A DNA stretch of 64,000 nt, taken from NCBI GenBank assembly GCA_964549615.1, contig CAZJVP010000104.1, forward strand, positions 1 to 64,000. The letters run 5' to 3'. How positions within the stretch are numbered: position 1 is the first letter of the stretch; each line of letters opens with the position of its first letter. The position numbers and the translations under genes were made by a program. The notes beneath the pieces are model-generated. The model did no database searches. It was not told where the DNA came from and was given only the letters and a program-made list of their open reading frames with translations. Shown here in pieces: positions 39,999 through 49,051 of this stretch. The stretch is from CAYVLA01 sp964549615 [NCBI: uncultured Thermococci archaeon] (GTDB lineage Archaea > CAYQAE01 > CAYVLA01).

Positions 39999-42683
39999 GT
40001 GCCCTTGGGCCGAAACAGCCTCGTTGAGACGGGGATATCGCTTGCGGAGAGAAACGAGCTCGTTGCCCTCGCTGAGATGTATATGGGGCACGAGATTTTC
40101 GTCTGGAACGCAAACATAAACGGGATCCTAGTTCAGCTGAGAACGAACGACGCGCATCTTGACGACTTCTGGCGGGAGAACTGGTTCCCAGCTCCGGGCG
40201 TCGAGCACGAACACACGACCCGACCCCACGGCATCATCTACGCCGTCACAAACGTCCCGGGAACCGAGCCCAAAGCCTGCTACCACAGCGGGACGAAGAC
40301 TGCCATCGTGATAAACAAGACGAACTACGACGCGATCAGATCGATCGCCCTCGGAATCGCGATGGATGTATCTGAGGAGCAGAAGGATATGCACTTCATG
40401 AGAGGCGCTCTGGTGGACGTGAACGGCGAGGGGGTCGTGATAACCGGCGACGTGAACTCCGGCAAGACCACGCAGACTTTCCTGCTCTTGGAACTCGATC
40501 GTGCAAGGATCCATTCCAACGACTGGATATACGTCGAGAGGCTCGGAGGGGAAAAGGGCCGGATATCGACCTTGGTGTCGGAAAGGAAGTTCCTCGTGAA
40601 GAACAGCGTAGCTCAGATAAGCCCCCGGATAAAGGAGCTCATCGGGAAGTGCAAGTCCCGCGACGGCTACTTCCTTCTAGATCCTTGGTGGATCGGGGGC
40701 CAGGAGAAGTTCGTGGACACCACCAGGATTAAGATAATCTTCATACTGCAGAGGAGGCCGACCGAGGGGTGGGTGTGCGCCCGGATACCACAAAAGGAGG
40801 CCATCGCTCTTCTGAGGAATGGGCAGGACCCGTTCTTCAACCCGCACTGGCTGGTGAGGACCGAGGACCGAATGGCGTTGCAGACCTCGTTCTTCCAAGA
40901 CATCCTCCAGTTCGTAGCATGCTACCGGGTGAACACTGCAGCAGAGACGCTGGAAGTTCAGAAGCGGATCCGGGAGATCATCAGGTCCAAAGAGTATATG
41001 GTACAGGTCCGGGAAGGGGAGGACGTCCTCCAGGTGAACGAGATCATCAGGCCCGAGGATCTGCAATCCGTCGCGAGGACGATGGCCAAGCTATACGAAA
41101 GCAAGAACGTGGTGCATCCCGATGCGGAGTCACTGAGGGCGATGGCGATCGAGTACGGGACCAAGACCAAGTTCGGCAACTACAACTTCGTCTCCACCGT
41201 CAAGAATCGAAGCGCCGCCCTAACGGTGATCGTAGGCAGCCCTAGGGTCATGGTCGGCAAGCTTAACGACAGGCAGAAGCAGATCCTGAGGAATCTCCCC
41301 AAGACCCTGCAGAACGTTCATGATTATGTTCAGAAGGCTCCGCTTGTCTGCGTCCAGAGGACGATGGGGCAGAACGACATCTTCACTCCGACGTGCAGGC
41401 TTTTCGTCTCCACCCAGAGAAAGGAGATGGTGCGGCTCGCCTACATGGTCGGTGAAACGCTCTTCCCGGACAGCGGTACGGGCAAGCCCCTGCTGCAGCT
41501 GCTGCACATACCGGAGTGGCAAGAGAAAGATCGCCAGATACTGGTCTTCCCCGAAATGGGGATAACGTACGTATTGGGCTCCGACTACTATGGGGAGGAC
41601 AAGAAGGGCTTCCTGAGAATGGCCATGTGGGAGGCCAAGCAGAGGGGCATGCTTGGGCTCCATGCGGGGAGCAAGATCGTGAGGGCGAGGGACAAGGCGA
41701 CGGGCAAGATCAAGAGGTACAGCATGATCATATTCGGCCTGACCGCAACCGGCAAGACGACCCATACTTGCCACGACCACGGACTGACCGGCGAGGGCGA
41801 GGGCGTCGAGATAGTCCAGGACGACGTCATCTTCCTGAGGCCGGACGGGTCGGCCCTTGGGACCGAGAGAGGCTTCTACCTGAAGACCGAAGGCGTCGAT
41901 TCCCGCATCCTTCCGCTCATATACAAAGCTGCAACCCGTCCAAGGGCAATCTTCGAGAACGTTCTCGTCGACTACCTCGGGAACGTCTCCTTCGGAGACC
42001 AGACGCTCACGGGGAACGGCCGGGGAATCATGCAGAGGACCGATTTCGGGAAGCAATGCAGCCAAAGCGTGAACATACCGCCGCTCTCGGAGCTCGACGG
42101 GATGATAATCCTCTTCATCACCAGAAGGAACACCGTCGTTCCACCAGTGGCCAAGCTCAATGCCGAACAGGCGGCTGCTGCGTTCATGCTTGGGGAGTCG
42201 ATCGAGACCACGGGTAGCGACCCGGCCAGAGCGGGGGAGTCCGTGAGGGAAGTCGGCATGAATCCGTTCATCGTGGGGGATCCGGCCGTCGAGGGCGAGT
42301 TCATCTACGAGTTCGCCCGCAAGAACGCCGACAAGCTACAGTTCTACCTCTTCAACACGGGTGCGGTCGGGGAGATCGCCGAGAGGACCCCCGAAGGGGA
42401 GAGGGTGATCCTCCAGAAAGGCGAGAAGATAGGCATACCCGAATCCGCCGCGATCATAAGGGCCATCTGCAGAGGCGAGATCGAGTGGAAGAAGTCGGAG
42501 TACTTCGACGTTCTAGTTCCCAAAGAGGTTCCCGGGATCGACATATCCAAGTACGACCTTAACAGGTTCTACACCAAGGAGCTCGCCGAGGCGTACGTGA
42601 GGGAGTTGATTCAGGAAAGGGTTCAGTGGTTATCCAACTTCAAGGGCCTGAACCCGGCCATAGTGCAGTCCATCATGAAGTAA
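39999..42683 (+). CDS. PEP carboxykinase (ATP)-like protein fused to an extra P-loop domain
   Basis: An 894-aa protein, against about 530 for ATP-type PEPCK. The C-terminal part (about 400-890) looks like PEPCK: RLAYMVGETLFPDSG, VLGSDYYGEDKKG, GLHAGSK, the P-loop IIFGLTATGKTTHT (near 577) and metal-binding VEIVQDDVIFL. The N-terminal 370 residues hold a second P-loop, VVITGDVNSGKTTQ (near 147), with a downstream HSNDWIY, reminiscent of HPr kinase/PEPCK folds. PEPCK links oxaloacetate and PEP in gluconeogenesis or anaplerosis. Start GTG 39999, GGAGAT eight nt upstream. The arene- or oxaloacetate-specific residues were not all checked, so the substrate is probable rather than certain. Confidence 0.8.
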   Translation: MPLGRNSLVETGISLAERNELVALAEMYMGHEIFVWNANINGILVQLRTNDAHLDDFWRENWFPAPGVEHEHTTRPHGIIYAVTNVPGTEPKACYHSGTKTAIVINKTNYDAIRSIALGIAMDVSEEQKDMHFMRGALVDVNGEGVVITGDVNSGKTTQTFLLLELDRARIHSNDWIYVERLGGEKGRISTLVSERKFLVKNSVAQISPRIKELIGKCKSRDGYFLLDPWWIGGQEKFVDTTRIKIIFILQRRPTEGWVCARIPQKEAIALLRNGQDPFFNPHWLVRTEDRMALQTSFFQDILQFVACYRVNTAAETLEVQKRIREIIRSKEYMVQVREGEDVLQVNEIIRPEDLQSVARTMAKLYESKNVVHPDAESLRAMAIEYGTKTKFGNYNFVSTVKNRSAALTVIVGSPRVMVGKLNDRQKQILRNLPKTLQNVHDYVQKAPLVCVQRTMGQNDIFTPTCRLFVSTQRKEMVRLAYMVGETLFPDSGTGKPLLQLLHIPEWQEKDRQILVFPEMGITYVLGSDYYGEDKKGFLRMAMWEAKQRGMLGLHAGSKIVRARDKATGKIKRYSMIIFGLTATGKTTHTCHDHGLTGEGEGVEIVQDDVIFLRPDGSALGTERGFYLKTEGVDSRILPLIYKAATRPRAIFENVLVDYLGNVSFGDQTLTGNGRGIMQRTDFGKQCSQSVNIPPLSELDGMIILFITRRNTVVPPVAKLNAEQAAAAFMLGESIETTGSDPARAGESVREVGMNPFIVGDPAVEGEFIYEFARKNADKLQFYLFNTGAVGEIAERTPEGERVILQKGEKIGIPESAAIIRAICRGEIEWKKSEYFDVLVPKEVPGIDISKYDLNRFYTKELAEAYVRELIQERVQWLSNFKGLNPAIVQSIMK

Positions 42684-43713
42684 CGTGCGCCCACATGTCC
42701 AGCGTGGCCTGCCTGCCGCGCGCCGCGGAACGAGCCATCCGTTCCAGGGTTGCCCGCACGCTCCTTTCCCGGAATCCCCTTTCCGTGCACAAGAAGTGGA
42801 CAACGCCCTCGGGGTCAAACTCGCCGCTGATGAGAGCGTAGTCCTTGTCGACAAGCGGCTCTTTGAAGTTTCGCCTTATCTCATCCACGTTGTTCGGCAG
42901 GCGAAGGGCTATGTCAGCGGGCATCTCCTCCAGGCAGCCGAACCGCTTCACGAGGCTGAGGGCGTTCCTCGGGCCGATGCCCTTCAAACCCCGGTTGTAG
43001 TCCGTCCCCATGAGGATGGCCGCATCGATGAGCTGGGCGTGGGTTATGCCGAGGTGTTGCAGGGTCTTCTTGAGATCGATGATCTGGGGTCTGCTTGGCA
43101 TCCCGATTCCGCGGTATACCCCCGCGATCGAGACGTACCTTGCCATCCTGGGTGCGCCGAAAAGCAGGGAGTCAAAGTCGCGGCTGTTGACCGCCCATGC
43201 TCTGCCCTTCTTGGCGATGTAGGAGGCTTGCGCCTCGGCTTCCCCAGGCGCCTGCACGGTCGGAATACCGAGCAAGTGGAGAAGGCGCTTTGCGTCGTTG
43301 ATTATGTCCGAGTCGATCATGCCGGTCGTGACGGCCTTGGAGAAAGCGGTTCTTATGTCACCTCGGTCCAAAGCATCCCGCCATTCTTGGAGGCTTTTCT
43401 CGAACCTCTGTCGTCTCTTCTGTCTCTCCTCGTCCGTGAGCCAAGAGAACTTGATCGGCGGAGGTTTCCCGTCGAAGACGAAGATGAGCTCGATGCCGTG
43501 CTTGTAGATCAACTTGGTCGATCTGTAGAAGAGGCCGGCCAGGGACGAGGTGATGTGCCCCTCCTTGTCCATCAGTGGCACTCCCGTGGGATATCGGACT
43601 AGTGCCAAGAACTGGTGGATTATGCTGCTCGCGTCAACGGCGAGGGTCTTGCCTCTCAGGTCCTCCAGATCGACTTCTTCCAGGGGAACTAGCGACCCGA
43701 GCTCGACGCCCAT
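42673..43713 (-). CDS. fen: flap endonuclease 1
   Basis: A 346-aa FEN-1 that cuts 5' flaps during Okazaki-fragment maturation and repair. The N domain has LAVDASSIIHQFL and VFDGKPPPIK; the I domain has APGEAEAQASYIAKKG, NSRDFDSLLFG and LMGTDYNRGLKGIGP, which supply the metal-binding acidic residues and the helix-hairpin-helix. The C-terminus QATLDMW is a PCNA-binding box. A TATA box (43742-43750) is about 33 nt upstream of ATG 43713. The 3' end overlaps the convergent PEPCK-like gene by 11 bp. Confidence 0.95.
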   Translation of the reverse strand: MGVELGSLVPLEEVDLEDLRGKTLAVDASSIIHQFLALVRYPTGVPLMDKEGHITSSLAGLFYRSTKLIYKHGIELIFVFDGKPPPIKFSWLTDEERQKRRQRFEKSLQEWRDALDRGDIRTAFSKAVTTGMIDSDIINDAKRLLHLLGIPTVQAPGEAEAQASYIAKKGRAWAVNSRDFDSLLFGAPRMARYVSIAGVYRGIGMPSRPQIIDLKKTLQHLGITHAQLIDAAILMGTDYNRGLKGIGPRNALSLVKRFGCLEEMPADIALRLPNNVDEIRRNFKEPLVDKDYALISGEFDPEGVVHFLCTERGFRERSVRATLERMARSAARGRQATLDMWAHVTS

Positions 43714-43741
43714 AATGGATCACGATTCTCGCGAAGACGGG

Positions 43742-43750
43742 ATTATATGT
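43742..43750 (-). promoter_or_regulatory. TATA box of fen
   Basis: Minus-strand ACATATAAT lies just downstream of the UroD-like stop codon, about 33 nt before the fen ATG. Confidence 0.5.
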
Positions 43751-44838
43751 TACGGCCGGTACCGACCGATGTGCCTTGCACCGCGCACCATGGCGAGGAG
43801 GTTCTGGGGGCGGGTTCCTCTATAGATCGTATTGCTGGAGCTTAGTATGAAACCTCCTCCCGACGCCCCCTCGCTCATGCACCTTGATACCTCCTTCCGG
43901 ACATCGCCGACGGAGCCGAAGTGAAGGATTGCGCCGCAGTCCACGTTTCCCATGAGGGCAATGCGCGAGCCGAATCTGCGCTTAACTTGGGCAAGTCGCA
44001 TGCCGGCCTCGCTCTGGATGGGGTTGAGGGCATCGGGCCCTGCCTCAACTATCAGGTCCAATATCGGCCACAAGTTGCCGTCCGTGTGCTTGATGAAGGG
44101 CGCGCCTCTCCTATGAACCGCGCGAATCAGCTGCCGAAGATACGGATAAATGAAGGTTCGGAACTGGTCGGGGCTCATGAACGGCCCCGTGGAGAAGGCG
44201 TAGTCATCGCCGGTCAGGATGCCTGCGGCTCCCTCGTCCAACAGGATCTTCGCCATCTCTATGTTGAAGCGCGTGGAGATCCGGGCGAGCTTCTCGGCGA
44301 GGCGGGGTTGCCTGCGGTAGTCGGCCACCAGACGGGCTATGCTGCCTCGCATCATCCACGGCAGCTCAAATGCGTCGTGAACTAGAGCGAAAACAGGGGT
44401 CTCCTCCCCGAGCGCCTCGACAGCTTCCCGGACAGGTGAGGCTCGGCCTTGCCTTGCAGGATCGGGGATGTGGAAATCTTCGAGGTCGTCCAAGGTGCGT
44501 ATGATGCCATCCACCGGGGATTCCATCTCCGAGGTCAGTTTCCGGATCTCACCCCATTCCCCCTTGTATGTAGCGGCATCGATCCATTCCGGCTCCCAGT
44601 CCGGGTCGCGCGGCCCGAGGATGTGTTGGCCGTGGCCAAGGAGCCTATGCCTGGCGACCACCATGTCAAAGCCGATCTGGGCCAGGGCCTTTGCCCTTTC
44701 TCCCTCTGTGGAGAGTCGCCTCCCAATGCATTTCTCCAGGACCCCGGCGTCAACGTCCACGTCCGACACCGGAACGCGGTCGGGCTCCTCCATCTCCAGA
44801 GCGGCGAAGAACCTATTCCAACTGGAAGTCAATGACAC
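43750..44838 (-). CDS. uroporphyrinogen decarboxylase-family protein (methyltransferase-like)
   Basis: A 362-aa URO-D-fold protein. Seen are EEPDRVPVSDVDVD near the start, the barrel strands and IKHTDGNLWPILDLIVEAG with a metal-type His-Asp, NPIQSEAGM, ALMGNVDC and the C-terminal GGGFILSSSN. Archaeal members outside haem synthesis are often MtaA/CmuA-like methyl-group transferases or hydro-aromatic enzymes. No haem or corrinoid genes are nearby, so haem synthesis is unlikely. The start is GTG 44838, 20 nt after the LLM gene stop, so it is co-transcribed with it. Confidence 0.85.
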   Translation of the reverse strand: MSLTSSWNRFFAALEMEEPDRVPVSDVDVDAGVLEKCIGRRLSTEGERAKALAQIGFDMVVARHRLLGHGQHILGPRDPDWEPEWIDAATYKGEWGEIRKLTSEMESPVDGIIRTLDDLEDFHIPDPARQGRASPVREAVEALGEETPVFALVHDAFELPWMMRGSIARLVADYRRQPRLAEKLARISTRFNIEMAKILLDEGAAGILTGDDYAFSTGPFMSPDQFRTFIYPYLRQLIRAVHRRGAPFIKHTDGNLWPILDLIVEAGPDALNPIQSEAGMRLAQVKRRFGSRIALMGNVDCGAILHFGSVGDVRKEVSRCMSEGASGGGFILSSSNTIYRGTRPQNLLAMVRGARHIGRYRP

Positions 44839-44858
44839 GTCCCCAAGCCCAGTCGACC

Positions 44859-45860
44859 CTAAGCCAGGTTCTCGCGGATGTGTGGAATGGCCTGCTTTCC
44901 GAACTCGTCGATGAACCGTTCCTCGTTCGGGCTGCAGCTGTGCACCATTACCCAGTCGTAGCCCGCCTTGATGTAGGTCTGGACTCTCTTGATCACTTCA
45001 TCCATGCTCGTCGTGATGAACCATAGCTCCTTGATGCGCTCGTCGGTCACCGACTCATCCGCTATCTTCTCAAGCTCTCTGGGATCGGAGGAGAGCCCGA
45101 TATGCCCGTGGATTCCCGTAGTTTTCCAGAAGCGGCACATCCCGAATGCCCTCTCGTAGTCCTCGTCAAGCGACACTTTGAGCTCGACCATCTTCACGAG
45201 CGCTCTGGGATCCCTTCCGGCCTCCCTTGCTCCCTTCTCCAGATTCGGCAGCACCATGTCCTTGAACTCCGGGATGGATGCAACCGTGAGGATACCGTCG
45301 CCAAGCCTCCCCGCCACCCGACACATCTTCTTGCCGCTGGCGGCGATGATGAGGGGGATGGGCTGGGTCGGAACGTCGTATAGCCTAGCGTTGCGAAGCT
45401 TGAAGTAGCGACCGGCGTATTCGACGAACTTCCCAGTCCAAAGCCTTCTTATGATCTCCACGGCTTCCTCGAGCATCTCCCTGCGGACCTCAAAGGCAGG
45501 CCAGTCGAATCCGACCGGTTCCTCGTTGAGCTTTTCGCCTGTCCCGACGCTGAGGAAGACCCTGCCCGGGTACATGGTCCCCATGCTTGCGAAAGCCTGG
45601 GCGACGATCGCGGGGTTGTACCTCATCGTCGGCGTCGTACAGGCGGTTCCAACGACCGTCCTGTGGGTTCTGGCAAGCAGCGAGGACAGCCACGTCCACG
45701 GAAAAGTGCAGTGGGCACCACGGTGGCTCCAAGGGTGGAAATGATCGCTGGCGGCGGTCATCTCGAAGCCGGCTTTCTCGGCTCTGGTCGCGAGTTCGAG
45801 AAGGTACGAGGGATCCCTGAAGCCCTCCATCGGTGCCCAGTAGCCAATCCTTGCGGCCAT
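44859..45860 (-). CDS. LLM-class (probably F420-dependent) oxidoreductase
   Basis: A 333-aa bacterial-luciferase-like TIM barrel. The SDHFHPW motif (near residue 39) and TVVGTACTTPTMRYNPAIVAQ are those of F420-dependent sugar-phosphate or alcohol dehydrogenases, and FLSVGTGEKLNE is the phosphate/F420-binding loop. It likely transfers a hydride between an alcohol or sugar and F420. A TATA box (45883-45892) inside the end of the upstream gene is 28 nt from ATG 45860, so this gene has its own leaderless promoter. Confidence 0.9.
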   Translation of the reverse strand: MAARIGYWAPMEGFRDPSYLLELATRAEKAGFEMTAASDHFHPWSHRGAHCTFPWTWLSSLLARTHRTVVGTACTTPTMRYNPAIVAQAFASMGTMYPGRVFLSVGTGEKLNEEPVGFDWPAFEVRREMLEEAVEIIRRLWTGKFVEYAGRYFKLRNARLYDVPTQPIPLIIAASGKKMCRVAGRLGDGILTVASIPEFKDMVLPNLEKGAREAGRDPRALVKMVELKVSLDEDYERAFGMCRFWKTTGIHGHIGLSSDPRELEKIADESVTDERIKELWFITTSMDEVIKRVQTYIKAGYDWVMVHSCSPNEERFIDEFGKQAIPHIRENLA

Positions 45861-45882
45861 GGCAACGAACCGCCGAGGGAAT

Positions 45883-45892
45883 CTTATAAATC
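45883..45892 (-). promoter_or_regulatory. internal TATA box of the LLM oxidoreductase
   Basis: Minus-strand GATTTATAAG overlaps the last codons of the preceding gene and is spaced for a leaderless transcript of the gene starting at 45860. Confidence 0.6.
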
Positions 45893-47650
45893 GATCCGGC
45901 TGTGGCGCGTGGCAAAGAGGGCTAGATCCCGCCTAGGAAGGCGAACGGATTCGCTACCGCACTCGGAGACGACCGACGCGCGGCCGGCAACGAGTTCGAG
46001 CTTGCAGATGCCGCCAATGGCCACGCTCGCATCCTGGTCCGAGAAGTTCTCCAGGACAAAATGGGTCAGGGTCTTGCGATCCGGAGTGGAGTACAGGTAG
46101 ATCCCAACCCTCGCTGGGGCGCTGAAGGACAATCCGAGCGGCGATAGCGCGAGTTTTCTAAGGACGTCGAGGAGAGCCTGCGGGAGATGAACTAGGGAGA
46201 CGGGCTCGGCAACCGTGACCCTCGTGGGGCCGTGGCAGGGAAGGTACCGGAAGGTGTCTAGGCACACGGCAACGTATGTGGCGCCGTCTACCATGTTCGC
46301 CGTGAGGATCGGATACGGCCGACCCGCCAAAGCTTGGGCCAGGGTGCTTGCTCCAGAAGGTCTCAGATGGGACCTGAGGAGGACGCGTTCCTCGGCTAGA
46401 TGCAGCTTCCCCTCGACCTCAAACCTGAAGGTGAAGATCTCCTTCCTTCCCACGGGATCGCGGCGGAGACCGAAGAGTTCCTCTGGCAGCGATGTGCCCA
46501 CAAGTCCCTCGAGGAACCCGCTGGTGGCGATCACCGCTTGGCCGGGCTTGACCTGCTGAAGGAGCTCCTGTACGCGAGGGTCCTTGAGGGAATGGGCCGG
46601 GAGGAAGATGGTCTTCGTTGAAGGCCTGTTGGCCGTGACGATCACGGGAAGGCCAAGCATGCCGACATAGTCGAAGATGAAGGCCTCCCGCCCGGGATCG
46701 CTCCCAGGGGGTTTATACCCCTCCATCCCCACTGGATGCTTTCCCCTAACCGACCGGTGAAGCTTATCCAAGGTCTCCCAGTCCCGGAGGAGGGCGCCGG
46801 TTTCAGGGTCGCGCCTATCGTACTTCGCCGGGCTGTACGAGAACAGTATGAGCTCGGACGCCCCGGCCAGAACGCTCTGAAAGGCCTGTTCGCGATAGAC
46901 CTCGGGGTAGCAGTTGTAGTAGTCAAACCATGCTCCGCCGACCTTCGCCCCAGCAACCGAGGCAATATAGCTGTAGTTCGCAAAAGCCTCGTACTGGTGC
47001 ACGTACTCTATCCTCGGGTCCCTGATTTCGGTCCCCACCCAGACTGCGTCGAAGGCTGCGCTCTGGCGAGCCACATCGTAGCCGAATACGTGGAACCTGT
47101 CGTACCACTGCGGGTACTTTATGATCACTCTCACGGCCGGGTTCTCCTCCTTCGCCGGCCCGATGATGCAGGAACGTGCAACATCCACCATCAGGTCCCT
47201 GTAGTAGGTCGGCCAGTCGCGCCGTCCCCTCCCTTCCCTGCACCGGGCGCATCTGCACGAGGTGCAGAGGAAATCGTCGACTATGACATGGTCGAAAACC
47301 CGGGCGCCCATCCTCATCATCTGCTCCAGCGTAGCCCTCGATCTGGGGGAACTGAAACAGATCCACCACTGCCCGTGCGTGGATGGGTCGGTTAGGCCCT
47401 CGCCGTGAGTCGTGCATATGCCTCCCCACGCCGTGATGCCCTCGCCCTGCAGCGCGTCCCTCACTTGTTTTAGCACGTTCTCGTGAACCCAGATGCCGCT
47501 TCGGTAGAATTCAACGTAGGCCTTACTGATGCCGATGCTTAGCAGTCTGCGGATCGCGGCCCGCCTCTTGCGGGGATCCGAGAAGTGATGCACCACATCG
47601 CCCGCCGTCAGGTAGCCGGAGAGCCTGAGGGATTCCCTGGTCCCATGCAT
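45884..47650 (-). CDS. TIM-barrel glycosidase-like protein with Cys cluster
   Basis: A 588-aa protein. The N-terminal 350 residues look like a TIM barrel (ISKAYVEFYRSGIW, DHVIVDDFLC then TSCRCARCREG at about 120-131, ASELILFSYS), with an acidic pair VDD before the Cys cluster as in several putative archaeal glycosidases. The C-terminal 200 residues are beta-rich (FRFEVEGKLHLAEER). There is no signal peptide. It resembles the 31.3-kb gene in layout but the two are not close copies. It starts at ATG 47650 and leads a minus-strand run into the LLM and UroD-like genes. Confidence 0.65.
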   Translation of the reverse strand: MHGTRESLRLSGYLTAGDVVHHFSDPRKRRAAIRRLLSIGISKAYVEFYRSGIWVHENVLKQVRDALQGEGITAWGGICTTHGEGLTDPSTHGQWWICFSSPRSRATLEQMMRMGARVFDHVIVDDFLCTSCRCARCREGRGRRDWPTYYRDLMVDVARSCIIGPAKEENPAVRVIIKYPQWYDRFHVFGYDVARQSAAFDAVWVGTEIRDPRIEYVHQYEAFANYSYIASVAGAKVGGAWFDYYNCYPEVYREQAFQSVLAGASELILFSYSPAKYDRRDPETGALLRDWETLDKLHRSVRGKHPVGMEGYKPPGSDPGREAFIFDYVGMLGLPVIVTANRPSTKTIFLPAHSLKDPRVQELLQQVKPGQAVIATSGFLEGLVGTSLPEELFGLRRDPVGRKEIFTFRFEVEGKLHLAEERVLLRSHLRPSGASTLAQALAGRPYPILTANMVDGATYVAVCLDTFRYLPCHGPTRVTVAEPVSLVHLPQALLDVLRKLALSPLGLSFSAPARVGIYLYSTPDRKTLTHFVLENFSDQDASVAIGGICKLELVAGRASVVSECGSESVRLPRRDLALFATRHSRIDL

Positions 47651-47737
47651 TCATCTGCCTCCCTTGTCTGGCGTCCCCGTCCCCGGCCTTGATAATAGTT
47701 AATAGGCCCGGACCTTCGACCAGGCTGGTCGGAGCGG

Positions 47738-48769
47738 ATGAAGGGGGCAGTCCTGGAGGGCGTGCGACAGATCAGGCTGAGGGAGGTTCCAGACCCCTCG
47801 CCGAAGGGAAGCGAAGTGGCGGTTCGAGTTCGCGCCTGTGGCATATGCCAGACGGACAACCTGGCCTACATGGGCGCCCGCGACGGCCTCAAGTTCCCGA
47901 TCATCCTGGGGCATGAGATGTCCGGCGTCGTGGAGGAGATCGGCCCGAACGTCGACACGGTGCGCCGCGGCGATGCCGTCGTCGTGAGCCCGGTCGTTTC
48001 CTGCGGTCGATGCAGGTTCTGCCGTCTGGGGCTGGCCAATCACTGCGAGAACGGAGTCGTGATCGGCGGGGAGGGGCAGCCCGTGGTTGTGAACGGGGGT
48101 TTCGCGGAGTTCGTGCAGGTGCCGGAGCAAGTGCTGTATCGCAAGCCCAACACGGTTCCGTTCGAGGCCGCAGCGCTGGCAGAGCCCCTCGCTGGATCGT
48201 ACAAGGGGTTGATCGAGTACTCGGGCCTGCGGCTGGGGGAGGACGTCGTCATTGTCGGCTCCGGGAGCATGGGCCTGCTCCTCGCAATGGTCGGAATGGC
48301 GGCCGGAGCCGGCAGGCTCGTTGTGATTGACAGGATTGCGGAGAGGCTTAGGATGGCCTCGAGGGTCGGGGTGCGACATACCGTGAACTCAAGCGTCGAG
48401 GACCCCGTCAAGAGGGTCCAAGAGATAATGCCCGAGGGCCCCGATGTGGTCGTGGAGGCAGCCGGGACCTTGGAGGCGGCTTCCCTAGCGCTCAGGCTGG
48501 CCGGCAGGGCCTGCAGGGTAAACATGTTCGGCGTCATCGTCCCCGGCGAGATCGGCGTGTCTCCGAAGCAGATCCATTTCAGTGAGACGCGGGTTGATGC
48601 GTCATTCTCAGTTACTCCCCGCGCAATGACGAAATCCCTTCAGCTCATGGAGAAGGGCCTCGTGGACCCAGCGCGCATCATCACGCACAGGTACCGACTT
48701 GAGGAGATACAGGCCGCCTTCGATGCGATGCAGAGGCCGGACCGGGTCAAAGTCATGATTGTCCACTAG
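47738..48769 (+). CDS. zinc-dependent medium-chain dehydrogenase
   Basis: A 343-aa MDR enzyme. The catalytic zinc ligands are in ACGICQTDN, LGHEMSG and the downstream AEPLA; the structural zinc has the four Cys of CGRCRFCRLGLANHC; the Rossmann loop is VVIVGSGSMGLLL, with VVIDR after strand 2 favouring NAD(H). It oxidises alcohols, sugars or polyols of unknown identity. It diverges from the glycosidase-like gene, 87 bp away, with an A/T-rich element (about 47687-47702) between them that could serve both. Confidence 0.92.
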   Translation: MKGAVLEGVRQIRLREVPDPSPKGSEVAVRVRACGICQTDNLAYMGARDGLKFPIILGHEMSGVVEEIGPNVDTVRRGDAVVVSPVVSCGRCRFCRLGLANHCENGVVIGGEGQPVVVNGGFAEFVQVPEQVLYRKPNTVPFEAAALAEPLAGSYKGLIEYSGLRLGEDVVIVGSGSMGLLLAMVGMAAGAGRLVVIDRIAERLRMASRVGVRHTVNSSVEDPVKRVQEIMPEGPDVVVEAAGTLEAASLALRLAGRACRVNMFGVIVPGEIGVSPKQIHFSETRVDASFSVTPRAMTKSLQLMEKGLVDPARIITHRYRLEEIQAAFDAMQRPDRVKVMIVH

Positions 48770-48810
48770 TAGATTAGAACGTTCCAAGGCCCTGCGACTA
48801 CCCCTGCACT

Positions 48811-48939
48811 CTACGGAACGAACTTGGCGAAGTAGAGGATCAGAACTAGGCTTAGGATCGCAATGCCGAATGATATCAGCGCTAGGACGACCCCAACGTT
48901 GCCAAAGACCTGGAACATTAGGGCAAAACCTCTGGCCAT
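48811..48939 (-). CDS. 42-aa single-span membrane protein
   Basis: ATG at 48939 to TAG at 48811 on the minus strand. The product begins MARGFALMFQVFGNVGVV and continues with a strong hydrophobic helix (LALISFGIAILSLVLILYF) and a short AKFVP end. It is the only sensible gene in the 282-bp gap here, and a TATA-like box lies 16-25 nt upstream with GGAG between. The function is unknown. Confidence 0.5.
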   Translation of the reverse strand: MARGFALMFQVFGNVGVVLALISFGIAILSLVLILYFAKFVP

Positions 48940-48954
48940 GCGCCGCTCCAGAAA

Positions 48955-48964
48955 CCTTAAAAAT
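48955..48964 (-). promoter_or_regulatory. TATA-like box of the 42-aa gene
   Basis: Minus-strand CATTTTTAAG, about 20 nt from ATG 48939, slightly close for archaeal spacing. Confidence 0.4.
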
Positions 48965-49051
48965 GTATTTGCACAGGCCTAGAATGCTTGTCCAACGCCT
49001 TGCCGGATGAAAAGGACTCTCCCTCCAGCGGGCGGAGGCGGTTGAACTCCC

